Below are positions 8,701 to 17,110 of a stretch of DNA of 64,000 bases, piece by piece. The stretch is taken from assembly GCF_028765165.1 (NCBI RefSeq), contig NZ_JARADB010000002.1, forward strand, positions 1,727,734 through 1,791,733, in the 5' to 3' direction. The notes beneath the pieces are model-generated. The model was not told the DNA's origin. It saw only the letters and a list, made by a program, of their open reading frames with translations, and did no database searches. Made by a program: the position numbers and the translations under genes. The stretch comes from Paenibacillus sp. MAHUQ-63 (GTDB lineage Bacteria; Bacillota; Bacilli; Paenibacillales; NBRC-103111). Positions within the stretch are counted from its first letter, which is position 1. Each line of letters begins with the position of its first letter.

Positions 8701-8903
8701 AATTGTCTAACCTCGATTCTTATTATATGTAAGAGATGAATACATAACTATTATACTGAACCGTAAATATTAGTGCTAATGGCAATCCTGCTTGTTTGGT
8801 TTTCAAAAAGATACTGGTTCGGGTCATTGGGCAGAATGCCTATAACCATTGCTCATACTCCTTCATAGAATACAAAGTCAAACCATATGAGGGGAAGAGG
8901 TAT

Positions 8904-9284
8904 ATGGATATTCCAATTACTGGATTCATTATGCATCCCAACGATGAAGGACCCAATCACTCGCATAAATTATTTATTACCACGTGGAACGGTCGTCCTG
9001 TTCATGTTCACCCGTTTTCAGGAATCACTTCATTTGATGACGGACATCATCACCAATATGCAGGTATGACTGAAGCGGCGCCGAGTGGTGTTCAACATGT
9101 CCATAATTATTATTCGGAAACATCGTTTAATGATGGTCATACGCATATTATTCGAGGAACCACCGGACCCTCTGTTCCCTTGCCCAATGGTGGCCATGTT
9201 CATTATTTCCAAGGATATACGACAATTAACGGAATGCATCCACATTCTCATATGTACAGCGGGAACACGGGCAACGAACTATAA
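8904..9284 (+). CDS. YmaF-like histidine-rich protein
   Basis: About 126 residues from ATG 8904, which has AGAGG shortly upstream. The sequence is a series of short repeats with paired His: HSHKL, HVHPFSG, DDGHHHQYAG, VQHVHNYY, NDGHTHIIRG, GGHVHYFQG, HPHSHMYSG. The pattern (HxH, then G-T-T or S, about every 20 residues) matches the YmaF family of Bacillales, whose function is unknown. The spaced HxH pairs suggest metal binding or a beta-structured repeat. The frame is open further upstream but has no ribosome site there. Confidence 0.7.
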   Translation: MDIPITGFIMHPNDEGPNHSHKLFITTWNGRPVHVHPFSGITSFDDGHHHQYAGMTEAAPSGVQHVHNYYSETSFNDGHTHIIRGTTGPSVPLPNGGHVHYFQGYTTINGMHPHSHMYSGNTGNEL

Positions 9285-9382
9285 GCATACTTTTGAAGCC
9301 GAAACCATCATCCTTGATGGAGGAGAATATCTTGTTAAAAGGTTCAACTTTTGGTAATCATATACCAAAAGGGGTGTTTATA

Positions 9383-9673
9383 TTGTGGATTGTAAAAACA
9401 AAACACAAAAGAAATGAAGATGGTGGAACTGTAGCTCTAGAACTGGAAACCGATGATAAGTGTCTCGATGTTAATGTTAGATGGGATGGTTGTACAGAAA
9501 TTCACGTATATTCAGTTACAGAAGAGAACCGAGAACTTAAAGATACCTTCCACACGTGTGATTTAAAAGGATTTATTGATACTTTGCAGACGCTTGATAA
9601 CGTATGTCAGGACTACTTTGGCGAGGGAAGTTATTGGGAACGGAAAAAAGAGGAAGAGGTAGCGTACATGTAG
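9383..9673 (+). CDS. Hypothetical protein, ~96 aa
   Basis: I take TTG 9383 as start because AAAGGGGTG sits about seven bases upstream; the open frame extends further without a good site. The protein is acidic and soluble (TVALELETDDKCLDVNVRW, DLKGFIDTLQTLDNVCQDYF). It looks like a small conserved hypothetical protein of Bacillales; no family is recognised. A strong terminator follows ten bases after the stop, which supports a real gene. Confidence 0.55.
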   Translation: MWIVKTKHKRNEDGGTVALELETDDKCLDVNVRWDGCTEIHVYSVTEENRELKDTFHTCDLKGFIDTLQTLDNVCQDYFGEGSYWERKKEEEVAYM

Positions 9674-9681
9674 CGCAAATG

Positions 9682-9708
9682 ACCCGCATATTGCGGGTTT
9701 TTTGTTTT
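9682..9708 (+). terminator. Rho-independent terminator
   Basis: ACCCGC ATATT GCGGGT with a TTTTTTG tail right after the small gene. Confidence 0.85.
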
Positions 9709-9873
9709 TTGTTCGGGGAAGTGGCGTGTTTCATTATTCCAGCTAAGCCTTCTCATATAATGAAAGAGGGAGAGCTGCCGCGGCAGACTACTCCCTTGGA
9801 TGATTACACCAGACCACAGCAGCTTGCCGAGGCAGCTGCTTTTTATTATCTATTCAGTTATATGATGATCGGA

Positions 9874-10923
9874 CTACTCAACCTTATTATTGGACACCAA
9901 GGCGTCACGGTCCGCAGCTTGCGGCGGCTGTTCCAACCAACCGTGCTCAATCATAATATTTGCTCCATCTTCGACAAAATTTCCGACTTCAAGTGTAAGA
10001 CGTCCCAACTTTTCGGCAACATCGTGTCTGGCACACATCGATAAAGCATTCCCATAGGCTCTTATTCTCATTGCAAACATGTCCAGCTTATGGAACATCA
10101 TCAATTTGTCTGAAAACGGCGCAATGGTTGAAGTCGATACCAAAGGGTCAAAGATTGGGGGGGACGATAAATTTTCTTTTTGCAGCATTTTACTAAAGAT
10201 CTCATAATGTTTGGTGGCTATTTCCTTTCCCCTTAGAAAATAAGCCTTTACTTCTTTCGACTTGGCAACTTGACTAAAGCCAATTAAAACCGCTTTGCTT
10301 GTCGCGTTATTCTCGATGTTATCGAACAGATGTGTAATCTCTAAAGCTTGAAGCGGTCTAATCTTACCAAAAAATCCATTGAGATAACTTTGCTTCTTAA
10401 TGAATTCCACACTCTTGGGATAAGGAATTAAGGATGGTTTTGACATAAACCCTTTTTTGATTAATGTTTTGTTCACCTCATTCAAAAATTTAGTGGTTGA
10501 GCCGAGACATTGAGTGAAAAATGTCCGAACATCCGGCCTCGTTACAATCGGAACGGCGATTGCATATAGACTTGCTCCCGCTTTGCCGACATACTTCAAG
10601 TAATGAAGGTAAAACTCATCACTAAATAGCCTCGGAGCACCGGCATTTACGTCCTCTTCAGAAAATCCTTTAGGTATAGGATAATTTTCTTGGACAAATA
10701 TCTCTTTGATGGACTGTACAAATTGTTCGGATAAGCTTAGACCGTCTTCAAGGACTTTCCTGATCTCTAGATCTTCAACATGATTCAGCATATAACTTAA
10801 GACGCATATACTCATGGTATTCCCCGTATATGTTGCCCATAGCTTACCTTGCTCTGCTGACGTTAATTTTTCGTTTGCGTAACTTTCAGAGTTAAGCTGC
10901 ATTTGTTCTTTCACATCATTCAT
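9874..10923 (-). CDS. DUF3231 family protein
   Basis: About 349 residues from ATG 10923, with GGAGG eleven bases upstream (a TTG two codons earlier is five bases from it). The protein has two similar halves: EQGKLWATYTGNTMSICVLSYMLNHVED at the start and PFSDKLMMFHKLDMFAMRIRAYGNALSMC near the end, each a predicted four-helix bundle. This is the DUF3231 layout seen in spore formers. Members are often linked to spores, but no reaction is known. A longer open frame runs to 10986 without a better start. It is followed on the minus strand by open sequence with no clear terminator. Confidence 0.78.
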   Translation of the reverse strand: MNDVKEQMQLNSESYANEKLTSAEQGKLWATYTGNTMSICVLSYMLNHVEDLEIRKVLEDGLSLSEQFVQSIKEIFVQENYPIPKGFSEEDVNAGAPRLFSDEFYLHYLKYVGKAGASLYAIAVPIVTRPDVRTFFTQCLGSTTKFLNEVNKTLIKKGFMSKPSLIPYPKSVEFIKKQSYLNGFFGKIRPLQALEITHLFDNIENNATSKAVLIGFSQVAKSKEVKAYFLRGKEIATKHYEIFSKMLQKENLSSPPIFDPLVSTSTIAPFSDKLMMFHKLDMFAMRIRAYGNALSMCARHDVAEKLGRLTLEVGNFVEDGANIMIEHGWLEQPPQAADRDALVSNNKVE

Positions 10924-11078
10924 TTCCAACAGATCCTCCGTTCGTAAATATCTTCCATCTATTTTTCCCTTTCTTGGATAAATCAATGCATGAAACCTAA
11001 TTAATAAATAGAAGAGCGTGAGTTAAAAGAGAAAAAGTATTCAACATGAGGGCACTCGACGGCACCCTATACATTCTT

Positions 11079-12263
11079 TTATGAAATCTGACGTTCTTTT
11101 TGTAAATTGCGCATCTGTTTATTCCCCAGCGAAAAACTGATGCATGCAGACACTAGCGCTAATCCTATAATAAAACTTGCCATCCATGGATTGTAGAAAA
11201 CGGTGGAATTGGCGCTTATCATCGCTCCGCCCACCCCAGCGCCAGTCGCCAACCCTAAATGAACGATCGATGTATTCAAGCTAAGGACGAGACTGGAAGA
11301 TTGGGGTGCTTGTTGAATGAAATATGTTTGTGTCGCTGGACCGGCCATGAACAGAGAGACCATCATGACTAAAATCAACAGTAAACCGATGAGGGTCAAC
11401 CCGGCTAAGAGAGGCAGAAGGGCCAGAACAACAACGTGCATGATAGTACTGAAAGCTATGATGCGAGCGGCTCCCCATCGATCGATTCCGTAACCGCCCA
11501 GACGCGTACCGACTGCACCAGAGATACCAAAAACTAGCATGACGATGCTGATGTTGGACGCTTTAAGTTGAAGGATGTCTTGCATAAAAGGGGTTAAATA
11601 CGTAAACAACACCGAATTTCCTGATTCCCTAAAGAAGGTAAGAAACAAACCGCTCACGATTACGGCATTTCCCAACACTTTGAATTGTTGTCGGAATGAC
11701 ATCGGTGCGTCTCCATCGATCTCTGGCAGCAAGCGATAAATGACGAAGGTAATCAACAAGCTTACAAGTCCTAACATCAAGAAAATAACTTGCCAGTTCA
11801 ACCAATTCGTAACGGCTATGCTGATAGGTACGCCCAAAATCATCGCACTGCTGAAGCCGAGAACGATCGTGCTAATCGCACTGCCTATCTTCTCAGGAGG
11901 AGCAATTTTGGCAGCCGCACCGAATGCTGCGACAATATAAACGCCTGAACTTACACCCAGAATAAGGCGGGACACAATCAAGGTGAAGATATCCGAACTC
12001 AAGAAGGAAAGCAAGCACCCCATGATGAAAGCTGCCAATGCACCTATCAGCACTTTTTTGCGTCCCATGCGGGATGTCAGCGATACCAAGAGAGGTGTTC
12101 CAATTGCAAAGGCTAGCGAGTAGGCGGTGATTAATTGCCCTGCAAAGGCGATGGAAATATTTAAATCTTTAGCGAGTACTTGCAGGATTCCGGCGACAAC
12201 CAACTCGGAAGTAGCCGTTAAGAATACCCCTAGAGCAACTACGTAAATCGTCCATTTATTCAT
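11079..12263 (-). CDS. MFS drug/metabolite efflux transporter (DHA1-like)
   Basis: About 394 residues and 12 hydrophobic segments. The N-terminal half has YVVALGVFLTATSELVVAGIL, then the loop-2 signature LTSRMGRKKVLIGALAA of the major facilitator superfamily. The family resembles AraJ/YdhP-like sugar or drug exporters driven by the proton gradient. Two start codons are close (12272 and 12263); the second has better spacing to AAGGG. It is divergent from an HxlR regulator 130 bases away, a classical efflux pump/regulator pair, so HxlR probably controls it. The substrate is not known. Confidence 0.85.
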   Translation of the reverse strand: MNKWTIYVVALGVFLTATSELVVAGILQVLAKDLNISIAFAGQLITAYSLAFAIGTPLLVSLTSRMGRKKVLIGALAAFIMGCLLSFLSSDIFTLIVSRLILGVSSGVYIVAAFGAAAKIAPPEKIGSAISTIVLGFSSAMILGVPISIAVTNWLNWQVIFLMLGLVSLLITFVIYRLLPEIDGDAPMSFRQQFKVLGNAVIVSGLFLTFFRESGNSVLFTYLTPFMQDILQLKASNISIVMLVFGISGAVGTRLGGYGIDRWGAARIIAFSTIMHVVVLALLPLLAGLTLIGLLLILVMMVSLFMAGPATQTYFIQQAPQSSSLVLSLNTSIVHLGLATGAGVGGAMISANSTVFYNPWMASFIIGLALVSACISFSLGNKQMRNLQKERQIS

Positions 12264-12393
12264 TCCTTTCATTCCCTTCCATTTGTGTTATTGTCATTAT
12301 AGAAGGGGTACGATAATATTGTAAGAAGGCAAAGTATTCGGATATAATCCATTTATTTTGATTAACTTACTTTTTGTTAGGGTGGGATGTTGG

Positions 12394-12765
12394 ATGTCTA
12401 AGCAAGTTAAATCTAATTCCTGTTTGGAGACGGATAGTTCCAATATCTGCGAGGTATTGCAAATTCTTGGGGCCAAGTGGGCTTTTCTTGTACTGAACGA
12501 ATTGCTTCGCGGGCCACAGCGATTTAATCAACTGCAAAGAAATGTAGCTGTAGTTAAGACGCAGTCCCTCACGGATACACTCCGCCATTTGGAGCATAAT
12601 GGTCTTGTCTTGCGCCAAGTCTTTCCTACTGTACCTGTAACTGTGGAATATTCATTAACAGAAAAGGGATACGAATTTCAAACCGCGCTGAATGAAATGA
12701 ATAAATGGGTGGAAAAATGGGGGAAGTCTCAGCAAGTAAACAGTGAAACGAGCATTTCTTCCTAA
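12394..12765 (+). CDS. HxlR family transcriptional regulator
   Basis: A 123-residue winged-helix protein. It has the N-terminal Cys (SNSCLETDSSNICEVLQILGAKW) typical of HxlR sensors and the core blocks FLVLNELLRGPQRFNQL, VVKTQSLTDTLRHLEHNGLV and EYSLTEKGYE. HxlR proteins sense aldehydes, quinones or redox stress through such a Cys. It is divergent from the MFS pump, its likely target. ATG 12394 was chosen because the protein begins here in line with the family; the open frame reaches 12358. Confidence 0.85.
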   Translation: MSKQVKSNSCLETDSSNICEVLQILGAKWAFLVLNELLRGPQRFNQLQRNVAVVKTQSLTDTLRHLEHNGLVLRQVFPTVPVTVEYSLTEKGYEFQTALNEMNKWVEKWGKSQQVNSETSISS

Positions 12766-12850
12766 CAAGCGAAGCTTGCCGCCGGTATAGAGCACAACAG
12801 AGGGGATAAGCTGCGCCTGAGCTGATCGTATATGAATTCATATTTAACTA

Positions 12851-12884
12851 GCTCGCGACCGAAAAGTCGCGGGCTGTTCTTTTC
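12851..12884 (+). terminator. Rho-independent terminator
   Basis: GCTCGCGAC CGAAAA GTCGCGGGC stem with T-rich tail, about 85 bases after the HxlR stop. Confidence 0.7.
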
Positions 12885-13019
12885 TTATTTAAATACCGGA
12901 AGTAAAGCCTTTCCGCGCCGATGTTGGAGCAGGAAAGCAAAACCAGTTCATCGAATATGATATACCTTACAAATTATATCTTGTAATAATGCTGAATTTA
13001 CAAATTAAAGGAGTTAAAA

Positions 13020-13250
13020 ATGAACCACGAGGAAATCAAGCAACGTATTAGAGATTACCAGCAGGCAGATGGCGTGCAACCCCTTACTTGCGCAAATAAC
13101 AATAAACACGAGAAATTATACCCCAAAGTTCTTGAAGAAGGGTTGGTTCTTCTTTGTCCTAACTGCAATTACACGCAGACTTACATCCCTGATTTATTTT
13201 TCGAATCTCGCTTTTATGAGTGGCTGCGAGGCATGAAGAGCTTGATTTAA
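13020..13250 (+). CDS. Small zinc-ribbon-like hypothetical protein
   Basis: 76 residues, ATG with AAAGGAG seven bases upstream. LTCANNNKH (~residue 23) and LLCPNCNYTQTYIP (~43) give Cys/His and CxxC groups that resemble a small zinc ribbon, as found in short Paenibacillus proteins of unknown role. It is separated from the next gene by about 95 bases without a clear terminator. Confidence 0.6.
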   Translation: MNHEEIKQRIRDYQQADGVQPLTCANNNKHEKLYPKVLEEGLVLLCPNCNYTQTYIPDLFFESRFYEWLRGMKSLI

Positions 13251-13344
13251 GGAGAGAGCGGAAGCCGGTTATCCTTTCTTTTTCCAGCACATAAGTAAAT
13301 CCACGTTATATTTGTATTGAATCTATATGGCGCTAAGGAGAGAA

Positions 13345-14223
13345 ATGGACACAATAACACACCTTTTTATGGGATTAAGTCTATATGGCGCGGTCGATAA
13401 GGGCAACATGACGAAAAAAGAACGGTATGCGCTACTGTTCACAACAGCGACGGGATCGCAAATTCCAGATATCGATGTGATTTCCTCCTTGTGGGATACG
13501 GCAGGACGCTATCAAATGTGGCATAGGGGTTTGACGCATTCGGTCTTCCTGGTACCGGTTTGGGCGGCCATCATCACAGGGATCAGTAAGCTTCTTTGGA
13601 AAACTCAGCGAATTCGTTTAATCCTGATGATTGCGCTTCTCGCTGTGTTTATTCATGACACAATTGATTTATTTAATGCATGGGGGACGGGTTATTTTGA
13701 GCCGTTCTCACCAATGCGGGTTACGTTTGGCACTATCCCAATCGTGGATCTTGTGTTTTGGGCATTTATGGGGGCCGGGTTGCTTACTGTTCGATTCGTC
13801 AAGAATCTGAGCCTGCCATCGCATCGCATCCATCAGCTGGTTTGGCTGTGCATGGCTCTGCATGTAGCGGTACAATCCGCGCAAGGAGTTCAACTATATA
13901 AGCAGTATATCCATCAATATGAGCAGGTGGCCCTCGCCGCTGATTTTGTTCCAGGAGTATTTACAGTAATCGGCAAGAAGGGGGAGAACGTGGATTTGTT
14001 GCGCGCTACCTTATGGGGAGGAGCTTCTCTTCAGACACAGCTTGTATCGAAAGAGAACTCTGACCTGGAGAAGCTGTTCGCCACGAATACCAAAGCCCGA
14101 ACTCTCAAAGAGTGGTCGCCATTCGTTGTTGTAGTCGATGATGATAAGGTTCTTGGGGTATACGATCCACGCTTTTACCGGAACGGTGAATCGTTTTTAT
14201 TTGAATATATCGAAAAACAGTAG
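13345..14223 (+). CDS. YdjM/DUF457-type membrane-bound metal-dependent hydrolase
   Basis: About 292 residues from ATG 13345, which has AAGGAGAG directly upstream. MDTITHLFMGLSLYG at the N-terminus, IPDIDVISS (~40) and WHRGLTHSVFLVPVW (~60) are the His/Asp metal-site motifs of the YdjM/YfhO-like family. Four or more membrane segments (VPVWAAIITGI, RLILMIALLAVFI, IVDLVFWAFMGAGLL, LVWLCMALHVAV) follow, then a soluble C-terminal domain of ~90 residues. The family is called a hydrolase by its metal motif; no reaction has been proven to my knowledge. Gene context gives no further hint. Confidence 0.8.
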   Translation: MDTITHLFMGLSLYGAVDKGNMTKKERYALLFTTATGSQIPDIDVISSLWDTAGRYQMWHRGLTHSVFLVPVWAAIITGISKLLWKTQRIRLILMIALLAVFIHDTIDLFNAWGTGYFEPFSPMRVTFGTIPIVDLVFWAFMGAGLLTVRFVKNLSLPSHRIHQLVWLCMALHVAVQSAQGVQLYKQYIHQYEQVALAADFVPGVFTVIGKKGENVDLLRATLWGGASLQTQLVSKENSDLEKLFATNTKARTLKEWSPFVVVVDDDKVLGVYDPRFYRNGESFLFEYIEKQ

Positions 14224-14268
14224 GAGCAGTGCAGTTTAAAATCGCATTCAACTGAGGAGTGTGAACCC

Positions 14269-14979
14269 ATGAATTGCACGAAAATTCCGGTTAGGTCGTT
14301 CAACCCCAAACGCCCGGGGGCCCTCGTCGGGGTCATGATAACCGTTTCGGAGTACCTTGCCGTACTTTACGGGAGTATAGCAGAGGCGAAGGGCTCCGAT
14401 TCTTTTAACGGTCCTTGTGCCGAGTGCAGTGGAACCTTGACGTTGCCCGAGATCGACCATGGCCGTATGATCGCCCCCGAGCTGTCTCTCAAGAACGGTG
14501 CCGTCCTCTTGTAGGCCGGAACGAATTGCGCGCCGGTGCCGAGAATAAAGCAGCTAGCGGCGATGCTTGGAATCGAAACAGAGTGTCAGGCATGCCGGGG
14601 AACTCGCTTGAGCAAGGGTGTATCGGGTATCCAAATTGCCGGAATTACACTCGCTGAAGCTCACAAACTACCGATCGCAGAAATGCTCACCTTCATCAAG
14701 CACCTGCGGGAGTCGATGAACGCGCATGAGTTCGAGCTAGTCAGCCCCATCATCACTCATCTTTCGCCAATGCTTCTCTACTTGAGCAAAATCGGACTCC
14801 GGACGCTGTCCCCGGTCATCACGACGAGCGGTCTAACGATACGAATGCTTAATGTCCGTGAATGGAATTGCGATAATCCGATATCAATTATCTTTCAAAA
14901 TTTCTTTATCCGAGAGCAGTTTGCCGCCGCGGCAGCTGCTCTTAGTGTTGTTAGGCAAATTGCAGGGGACTTCCAATGA
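14269..14979 (+). pseudogene. Degraded UvrA-like ABC ATPase remnant
   Basis: Two open stretches in the same frame are separated by one TAG at 14512. The first reads NCTKIPVRSFNPKRP...TVSEYLAVLYGS...FNGPCAECSG...MIAPELSLKNGAVLL, matching the UvrA zinc-finger region; the second continues AGTNCAPVPRIKQLAAMLGIE, then jumps to ECQACRGTRLSKGVSGIQIAGITLAEA and ILTFIKHL-type sequence, the next UvrA zinc finger and signature region. TAG most simply comes from TGG. The stretch between the two zinc fingers is deleted, both ATP-binding halves are missing, and LSGGEAQR is lost. UvrA2/DrrC-like proteins help drug resistance or DNA repair; this copy cannot work. The last ~40 codons resemble no part of UvrA. 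Confidence 0.75.
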
Positions 14980-15134
14980 GCGATAATGACGATAATCGCA
15001 AAATGTGGATTGAAGGCGGCCATTATGGAAGCACAAACCTTAACCTGAAACTGGAATATGAAACTACAACTGACCCGTTTTGGCTTCGGGCAACTCTGTT
15101 TCAAACAAGGCAGATTGGCTTTAATAGGAGGTAG
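14976..15134 (+). CDS. Possible small ORF, 52 aa, overlapping the uvrA remnant end
   Basis: ATG 14976 overlaps the preceding stop as ATGA, and AGGGGAC lies about seven bases upstream. The peptide begins MSDNDDNRKMWIEGGHYGS and has a beta-like pattern, ending in basic residues. No family is recognised. The overlap could mean translational coupling or chance; it lies in decayed DNA, so I am cautious. Confidence 0.3.
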   Translation: MSDNDDNRKMWIEGGHYGSTNLNLKLEYETTTDPFWLRATLFQTRQIGFNRR

Positions 15135-15158
15135 TCCATAGGAAAAGGAGTGTTTGAA

Positions 15159-15509
15159 ATGTCTTCTATAAATACACTATACGTTTCTGTATCAACCAAA
15201 AGTCTGGATAGGGAAGCTTCTAAGAATGAACAGCTTGAGGTCCGCGGGACAGAGGAAGAGCTCGAAACGCTGCGTCAAATGCTTGAGCAACTACAGCGGG
15301 ACGATGAAGTGACTCAATTCAGAGCTCCAATACCGTATAAATCCGCCGATCACGATAAAGCAACGGATCAGTTTAACGATGATATGCTCAAACTTTATCA
15401 ATTCATTTACATTTTGGGAACTGACAAGACGAAGGCTCATATTCATGATATGAACATACTTAATAAGCTGCAGAATACCGATTACGAACATCCCGGCTAC
15501 GAGCGTTAA
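15159..15509 (+). CDS. Hypothetical protein, 116 aa
   Basis: ATG 15159 has AAGGAG eight bases upstream, a strong site. The protein is acidic and mostly helical (ELEVRGTEEELETLRQMLEQL is a likely helix pair; C-terminal half DKATDQFNDDMLKLYQFIYIL). No family is recognised and no membrane segment is visible. A strong hairpin terminator follows, so this is a real monocistronic unit. Confidence 0.6.
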   Translation: MSSINTLYVSVSTKSLDREASKNEQLEVRGTEEELETLRQMLEQLQRDDEVTQFRAPIPYKSADHDKATDQFNDDMLKLYQFIYILGTDKTKAHIHDMNILNKLQNTDYEHPGYER

Positions 15510-15526
15510 TATTAGAAAAATACCAA

Positions 15527-15566
15527 AATAAGCCTTCCGGTTCGATGGAAGGCTTATTAGCTTAAA
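15527..15566. terminator. Rho-independent terminator
   Basis: AATAAGCCTTCC ... GGAAGGCTTATT stem, convergent position between the 116-aa gene and the double P-loop gene. Confidence 0.8.
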
Positions 15567-15666
15567 CGCTTTGTTTTATCATGATATTCCACGACTGCCG
15601 TTGTATAGTAACTGGGTGTACTGAGGACGGGAAATTTTTATCCATAATTAGTGAGACCTTCGAGAA

Positions 15667-16761
15667 CTATTTCGATTGTTGATTGATCCGTTCATCTATT
15701 TCTGATAGTATCTGTTTTCCTAATTCCTCAACCCCAGAAAAATTCGTTGCGCTTACATAGAAGGCTTTAATTTGCGAATCAATGGCTTCAGCTGACGCTA
15801 AGCAGGAAGTGGCTTCCTTCATTTTGGCTGAGTACCGTTCTTTAATTGCGGCGATTTCTGCTGCGTATGCTTCATCGGTACCGGGGGACATTGTGAGCGT
15901 ATACATATCCAAGATTTCATCCCCGTTGCGTTCAGGAAAGTATTCATGAGGGGCCGTACTGTCAAAGATAGCTGTGCTAAGCTCAGGGAAAATCAGCATA
16001 TCAAGGCTGTTCGGATCGAAACCGCAATGAAAAACCTGGACTTCTATACCGTTCGTTTCGGCAGCGGCAGCAAGCTTTTTGAGCAATGTCGATTTTCCGG
16101 AGCCCGGTCTTCCTTTAATGAAAATCCTTCTCTCTAACGGCATCGTCAGCCGTTGAATGAAATCGAACGCACCTTTCGGGGTTGCTGCACCAAAAAATAA
16201 GTGACGACCGCTTATCGATGTCGTTTTTTCATGTCCGGCGTATAATTCTTGGATTAATCCCTGCGCAACTTCGTCAGCCTTCTCGAAATCCATGCTCTCG
16301 ATATAATAGCTTTCCCATTCGTCATGAATCTTCAATGCAGTCAAGAAAGTCTCATAAGCCTTGTCATAGGCAGCGGCAAGCTCAGCTTGTAGCTTTTCGA
16401 TCTTGGATAATTGCTCAGAGAGAAGAAGTCTGCTGTCAACGGCCTGCCCAAGATCGATTCTGATCACTTCACAATCCGGAATTCCCTCACAAACACGCCC
16501 ATCGACAAGACCAACCTTAAGTTCGGTGGCGATGATGCCATCCAGTTCGTTTGGCCGAAGCGGAGAATGAAAGCATTGCACATGCTGACCTTTCTCCAAT
16601 AAATGATCCGATATTTTTCGAAGAATGGTGGACTTCCCCGTTCCTTGAGGACCCGTGAGGACGAAAATCTTATTCAGTCCATCAAAGGCGGAATGATATA
16701 AGAAATGGGCTCCGCGCGCTGTATTGCCTCTAGCAAAATAATGGGATGATTGATCGGTCAA
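15667..16761 (-). CDS. Double P-loop NTPase, PRK06851-like
   Basis: A 364-residue protein with two Walker A motifs, VLTGPQGTGKSTIL (~residue 35) and IKGRPGSGKSTLLKKL (~215), each starting a similar half (CFHSPLRPNELDGIIATEL and VFHCGFDPNSLDMLIFPEL align with each other). So the protein is an internal duplication of a nucleotide-kinase-like domain, as in the PRK06851 family of Bacillales. The function is unknown. It starts at TTG with AAGGAG nine bases upstream. It stands alone. Confidence 0.8.
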   Translation of the reverse strand: MTDQSSHYFARGNTARGAHFLYHSAFDGLNKIFVLTGPQGTGKSTILRKISDHLLEKGQHVQCFHSPLRPNELDGIIATELKVGLVDGRVCEGIPDCEVIRIDLGQAVDSRLLLSEQLSKIEKLQAELAAAYDKAYETFLTALKIHDEWESYYIESMDFEKADEVAQGLIQELYAGHEKTTSISGRHLFFGAATPKGAFDFIQRLTMPLERRIFIKGRPGSGKSTLLKKLAAAAETNGIEVQVFHCGFDPNSLDMLIFPELSTAIFDSTAPHEYFPERNGDEILDMYTLTMSPGTDEAYAAEIAAIKERYSAKMKEATSCLASAEAIDSQIKAFYVSATNFSGVEELGKQILSEIDERINQQSK

Positions 16762-17031
16762 CCTGAAACACTCCTTTGTACCTGATCTTTACACCAATAA
16801 CATAGTGGGCCGAACAGGATGTATGGGATAAATAGATAAATGCCTATGGTTTTTGTATATTCAGGAAAGTGATTAGAGGTGAAGGGACAAACATCGCGTG
16901 TAGCATTGCAGCCGGCGTGAATTGGTACTGGGTACGAAGGTCTTTTTACAGAGTTCGTAGTTGAGCTTTATTGCTCGAAGAATATGGAGTAAAGGCCATC
17001 CCTCCAAAATCACGGAGCACATGCACACCTG

Positions 17032-17068
17032 AAAAAATAAGCAGCCCCCATGATTCAGTAGGCTGCTT
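17032..17068 (-). terminator. Rho-independent terminator of the zinc dehydrogenase gene
   Basis: AAGCAGCC ... GGCTGCTT stem; read on the minus strand it is followed by ATTTTTTC. Lies in the 349-base gap 16762-17110; the rest of that gap holds the upstream region of the double P-loop gene and nothing else I can support. Confidence 0.75.
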
Positions 17069-17110
17069 AGCATAGCGTGAGGCGACTGTCGGAAGGGCTT
17101 GAAAAGATGG

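Noticed and set aside
9604..10044. Long + strand frame over the DUF3231 gene
   Set aside because: It crosses a strong terminator and lies antisense to a clear gene.
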